NCBI GenBank assembly: GCA_028696365.1
Contig: JAQVHG010000058.1
Location: 1 to 10,233 of the forward strand
Reading direction: 5' to 3'
Source of the DNA: Methanofollis sp.
GTDB taxonomy: Archaea > Halobacteriota > Methanomicrobia > Methanomicrobiales > Methanofollaceae
DNA: 10,233 bases
Numbering within the stretch: the first letter of the stretch is position 1; every line of letters begins with the position of its first letter. This document shows positions 7,907-10,233 of this stretch, piece by piece. Below the pieces are notes generated by a model. The model saw only the letters and a list, made by a program, of their open reading frames with translations. It had not been told where the DNA came from and searched no databases. The position numbers and the translations under genes are program-made.

Positions 7907-8197
7907 ATGGACTTTAACGAGTCTTTAAGAAGAGCCATAAAAACCGGAGAGGTCTTCCTTGGACAGAACTCGACTGAAGAGTGTGTCAAGGCTGGGAAGG
8001 CCAAACTCGTAGTCATCGCGAAGAACTGCCCTGCAGAGTTCAAAGAGGCCATGCTGGCCCGCGAGGACGTCGAGACATATGTCTACAATGATTCAGGTGT
8101 CCAGCTCGGGAAGGCATGCGGAAGGTCACATGTTGTCAGCGCACTCGCAATCGTAGACGGAGGCGAGTCCGACATCCTCAGTATCAAGAGGGCCTAA
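7907..8197 (+). CDS. rpl30e: Large ribosomal subunit protein eL30 (L30e)
   Basis: This 96-residue protein belongs to the L7Ae/L30e/S12e RNA-binding family, which recognises kink-turn RNA; L30e is part of the large ribosomal subunit. Family features are the N-terminal FNESLRRAIKTGEVFLGQNS, the core KAKLVVIAKNCP, and the C-terminal GVQLGKACGRSHVVSALAIV segment. Size fits the family (about 95-110). Its place between rpoA2 and nusA is the usual euryarchaeal order, which supports L30e over L7Ae. The start ATG 7907 follows the rpoA2 stop by 2 nt, with AGGAGA at 7893-7898 as ribosome binding site. A 3' stop TAA abuts the nusA ATG with no gap. Confidence 0.95.
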   Translation: MDFNESLRRAIKTGEVFLGQNSTEECVKAGKAKLVVIAKNCPAEFKEAMLAREDVETYVYNDSGVQLGKACGRSHVVSALAIVDGGESDILSIKRA

Positions 8198-8650
8198 ATG
8201 GCGGAAATTAAGATCACTGAAGATTGCATGCAGTTGATCTCTCAGTTCGAGAATATGACCGGCGCTGGGAGCCGCGACTGCATCATCGACGAGCGGAACG
8301 ATCGTATCATCTTTGTCATCAATCCTGGCGATATGGGGCTTGCAATCGGGAAGCGGGGTTCGACGATCAAGAAGGCTTCCGAGATCTTCGGCAAGAGGAT
8401 CGAGGTCGTCGAGTACTCGGACGAACCTGAGCAGTTTATCAAGAACTGCTTTATGCCGGCTCAGGTTCTCTCGGTCACCTTCGAGGAGGACGAGGAGGGT
8501 GAGACAGTTGCGTACGTCGACGTAAAGCCCGAAGAACGCGGTCTTGCCATCGGGAAGGAAGGCAAGAACATTTTCAAGGCAAAGAGACTCGCGGAACGGC
8601 AGCACAGCATCAGCGATGTGCAGCTCGTGCAGGACGACGAGGACTTCTAA
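8198..8650 (+). CDS. nusA: Archaeal transcription factor NusA (KH-domain protein)
   Basis: This 150-residue protein is the short archaeal NusA, made essentially of the two KH RNA-binding domains of bacterial NusA without its N-terminal polymerase-binding and S1 domains. Two KH signatures are visible: GLAIGKRGSTIKKA with the GKRG loop at residues 51-54, and GLAIGKEGKNIFKA with GKEG at 119-122. The C-terminus is acidic (DDEDF). It is thought to act in elongation or termination through RNA binding; the archaeal role is less settled than the bacterial one. ATG 8198 directly follows the rpl30e TAA, and AAGAGGG at about 8186-8192 is a modest binding site. It is the last gene of the operon, five bases before a T-tract. 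Confidence 0.95.
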   Translation: MAEIKITEDCMQLISQFENMTGAGSRDCIIDERNDRIIFVINPGDMGLAIGKRGSTIKKASEIFGKRIEVVEYSDEPEQFIKNCFMPAQVLSVTFEEDEEGETVAYVDVKPEERGLAIGKEGKNIFKAKRLAERQHSISDVQLVQDDEDF

Positions 8651-8663
8651 CCCTCTTTTTTTC
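8651..8663 (+). terminator. T-tract terminator of the RNA polymerase operon
   Basis: CCCTC followed by seven T (8656-8662) begins immediately after the nusA stop. Euryarchaeal polymerases commonly stop at such oligo-T runs without needing a stem. A new TATA box 18 bases further on supports a transcription unit boundary here. Confidence 0.6.
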
Positions 8664-8680
8664 TGGCAGGACAGATCGTC

Positions 8681-8688
8681 TATATAGA
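8681..8688 (+). promoter_or_regulatory. TATA box for the flavoprotein pseudogene
   Basis: TATATAGA is a strong box A. Its centre is about 25 bp before ATG 8709, the distance expected between box A and the transcription start, which predicts a leaderless or nearly leaderless message. The promoter therefore seems intact although the gene behind it is broken. Confidence 0.6.
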
Positions 8689-8708
8689 GCGACAGCTCCT
8701 GTCCTTGC

Positions 8709-9309
8709 ATGGTAGTGAAGGCGCTCTTTCTTAATTGTACTCTAAAGTATTCGCCTGAGGTCTCGAATACTGGGGCGTTGATCCGGAAGGCGGTAACGCT
8801 TTTCCTCGACTTAGGGGTGGAGAGTGAGGTGGTGCGTGTCACCGATTATATGGTCAGGTTCGGGACGTCTTCGGACGAGGGGGAGGGGGACGAGTGGCCC
8901 CTGGTCCTCCAGAAGATCAAGGACTGCGATCCTGGTGATCGGGTCGCCGATCTGGTTTGGGGTACGGTCGTCGGTGGCCCAGCAGGTCATTGAGCGTCTG
9001 GACGGGACATATGCAGAGGGTGATCGTCACTGGCAACGAGGACGGCGCCCATACGGTGTCGGCCTACACACTCTTCAATCTCACGCATCTGGGGTGCACA
9101 GTCCCACCGAATGCCGATTGTTATGGGGTGGGAGATGCCGGGCCTGGGCCGAGTTATATCGAGGCGGGAGGTGACCGTCATCTGTACGCCAACCGGACGG
9201 TGTGTTATATGGTCCACAACCTTGCGTTCATGGCAGGGGTCCTGAAGAGCACCCGATCCCGATTGACTTGAAGGCGCTCGACAAGGAGGCGCGGGCAGTC
9301 AGTCGATGA
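8709..9309 (+). pseudogene. Decayed flavodoxin-fold NAD(P)H-dependent FMN reductase-like gene
   Basis: One protein can be followed through three reading frames. From ATG 8709 the first frame gives KALFLNCTLKYSPEVSNT, an FMN-binding-loop-like start, up to the codons near 8928. The next frame (+1) continues ILVIGSPIWFGVRSSVAQ and VIERLDGTYAEGD to about 9021. The third frame continues VTGNEDGAHTVSAYTLFNL, PGPSYIEAGGDRHLY and VHNLAFMAGVLK to about 9246. A return to the second frame gives LKALDKEARAVSR and a TGA at 9307-9309. The breaks look like a 2-base loss near 8930, an internal deletion near 9020 (VTGNEDG follows YAEGD too soon for the family, by my recollection) and a 1-base loss near 9245. 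The intact protein would be a soluble redox flavoprotein. Promoter, start and terminal stop persist, so decay looks recent; sequencing errors could explain the small indels but not the deletion. Confidence 0.85.
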
Positions 9310-9338
9310 TCTGCACGGCTGAGTGTGGATGGCTAATC

Positions 9339-9360
9339 AAAGATCTTGATGAAAGATCTT
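9339..9360. repeat. Tandem AAAGATCTT motifs
   Basis: AAAGATCTT occurs at 9339-9347 and again at 9352-9360, a 13-bp step. The core AAGATCTT is a perfect palindrome. The same 9-mer occurs at 9692-9700 and the 8-mer at 9970-9977. The close pair could be a two-site operator or part of a dispersed repeat; neither is shown. Confidence 0.5.
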
Positions 9361-9386
9361 ACTGTCCTTGTAATCGCTTCTACGAG

Positions 9387-9457
9387 GGGACCAAGCGCTC
9401 AACAGAATTCCTCAGGGACCAATCGAAGACTTTTGTCTTCTTAAGCTCCCTTTGGTC
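9387..9457. repeat. GGGACCAA direct repeat with nested hairpin
   Basis: GGGACCAA appears at 9387-9394 and 9415-9422, 28 bp apart. The second copy leads into a perfect hairpin GAAGAC-TTTT-GTCTTC (9425-9440), and TTGGTC at 9452-9457 is the inverse of GACCAA at 9417-9422, which would close an outer stem. It lies about 110 bp after the pseudogene stop, rather far for its terminator. Confidence 0.45.
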
Positions 9458-9910
9458 GTAGCCACAGAATCCTGACAAAGATAGAGGGTGGATGGTATTC
9501 TCGTAGGGCTGTTGTCACAGCATTCCTGGTCCATTCTTTCTCTTACAGGAATGAACAAGGACGAGGTCGAGAGCACAAGGAATCGAAGATTCTCAGTGAA
9601 GGAATATTCGCGTTCCCGCACTTTCCCACCGAGTTTTCTCTCGAAATTTATAGATATGCTCATGTTCGCTATCGCTCACGCGTCGAAGATTAAAGATCTT
9701 CTAGAACTCGTTATCACTCGTTTCCACCGATCCCCAGGATGGTGATGGGGTTGGGAAGGTACAACTGATCAATGAATTATTGATGAGTGAGGTGCTGTTC
9801 CCGGCTTTATCGTGTGGCGGGGTGTGAGCGCGAGCGAATCTGAGACGACCCGCAGGTCTTTGAGTGGTCATCTCCCCACAGAGATTATCTATTCAGGGGA
9901 TTTCTACAGG

Positions 9911-9935
9911 GTCAAAATATAAATAATATTTTTTC
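9911..9935. promoter_or_regulatory. AT-rich TATA-like tract
   Basis: A run of almost only A and T (9913-9934), containing AATATAAATAAT and then TTTTTT, stands out from its surroundings. It could act as a box A on the plus strand, or as a terminator-like T-run, and it directly precedes the hairpin at 9942-9962. No gene follows that would need it. Confidence 0.3.
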
Positions 9936-9941
9936 GTGCAC

Positions 9942-9962
9942 AGAAAATGCGAAGCATTTTCT
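9942..9962. repeat. Perfect 9-bp hairpin with GAA loop
   Basis: AGAAAATGC (9942-9950) and GCATTTTCT (9954-9962) are perfect inverses around the loop GAA. It is the longest uninterrupted stem I found in the region and lies between the AT-rich tract and the right arm of the inverted pair. Confidence 0.6.
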
Positions 9963-10233
9963 TGACAGGAAGATCTTCGATGAGCCCCGGTGTGAGCGAT
10001 CTGTGGAGGGAGCTGATGCACCCACTTGCCTGGAATAGAGAGGATCTCCACACAACCAGACTCTTCATTTTTGCCTGACATGAGCGGGAATGCCGTCTGT
10101 TCTCTGTTGTGGTCCTCAGGAATCTCATACAACCTTGGTGGATTGGTTTTTTTAGGGCTTCTGTAGAGCCCCTCCCCTCTTGTGTGGGTGAGAGGTGTGT
10201 CCCCCGCCTTCCTACCGCCCCTTGGCCGCGGGG

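Larger units (their letters stand above)
9671..10000. repeat. Imperfect inverted pair about 300 bp apart
   Basis: The left arm (9671-9701) reads ATCGCTCAC, 3 bases, TCGAAGAT, then a 7-base insertion and CTTC. The reverse complement of the right arm (9970-10000) reads ATCGCTCAC, 11 bases, TCGAAGAT and CTT. The shared blocks of 9 and 8 bases keep order but are in opposite orientation on the chromosome. This could be two copies of a dispersed intergenic repeat, or the ends of a small non-coding element of about 330 bp. The region between codes for nothing recognisable and no target duplication is obvious. Confidence 0.4.
9310..10233. other. Repeat-rich region without a convincing gene
   Basis: No frame here shows a recognisable family, an intact binding site and start, or codon use like the operon. 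The open frames at 9488-9745 (plus) and 9412-9663 (minus) overlap each other, lack conserved motifs and are judged chance. The region instead holds several AAGATCTT palindromes, repeated GGGACCAA, an inverted pair at 9671-9701 and 9970-10000, and two strong hairpins. A minus-strand frame stays open from 9893 to the window edge. Best read as decayed or repeat-derived intergenic DNA. Confidence 0.6.

Noticed and set aside
8126..8842. Minus-strand open frame of 238 codons across nusA and the pseudogene start
   Set aside because: It runs antisense to nusA and across a terminator and promoter of the plus strand; the peptide shows no family.
9488..9745. Plus-strand 85-codon frame in the repeat-rich region
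   Set aside because: No conserved motif, contains repeat sequence (the AAAGATCTT copy at 9692), and overlaps an equally unconvincing minus frame.
9671..10000. CRISPR array
   Set aside because: The repeats are few, unevenly spaced and inverted; no regular repeat-spacer pattern exists.

Overview
The window carries the euryarchaeal RNA polymerase operon of what is most likely a methanogen of the order Methanomicrobiales. The grounds are a beta subunit split into two genes (B'' and B'), a largest subunit split into A' and A'', an archaeal RpoH, a ribosomal L30e gene and a short two-KH archaeal NusA, with G-rich Shine-Dalgarno sites and archaeal TATA boxes. The order-level placement is inference from gene order and remembered protein similarity; no search was run.

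Layout. Positions 1-267 are mostly non-coding, with one doubtful minus-strand small frame. A tRNA-Lys(TTT) gene with a good BRE/TATA promoter lies at 268-341. From 417 to 8650 seven genes run on the plus strand almost without gaps: rpoH, rpoB2 (B''), rpoB1 (B'), rpoA1 (A'), rpoA2 (A''), rpl30e and nusA. Spacing is 15 nt (rpoH/rpoB2), a 4-nt overlap (rpoB2/rpoB1), 14 nt (rpoB1/rpoA1), a 1-nt overlap (rpoA1/rpoA2), 2 nt (rpoA2/rpl30e) and 0 nt (rpl30e/nusA), so they are almost surely co-transcribed. Together they give the four large catalytic pieces of RNA polymerase, the jaw subunit H, an elongation/termination factor and one ribosomal protein. A T-tract five bases after the nusA stop ends the operon; the S12-S7-EF2-EF1A genes that often follow in archaea are absent here.

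After the operon, a TATA box 25 bp upstream of an ATG introduces the remains of a flavodoxin-fold NAD(P)H-dependent FMN reductase-like gene (8709-9309), broken by two small indels and one internal deletion. The last 920 bp hold no convincing gene. They carry an unusual density of short palindromes, hairpins and dispersed repeats, including an inverted pair about 300 bp apart, and look like decayed or repeat-derived intergenic DNA.

I see no CRISPR array, defence system, transposase or other clear new system. The best points for follow-up are the apparent CTG start of rpoB2 with a perfect 8-bp hairpin over its first codons, the four-cysteine cluster inside RpoA1, the decayed flavoprotein gene, and the repeat-rich right end.
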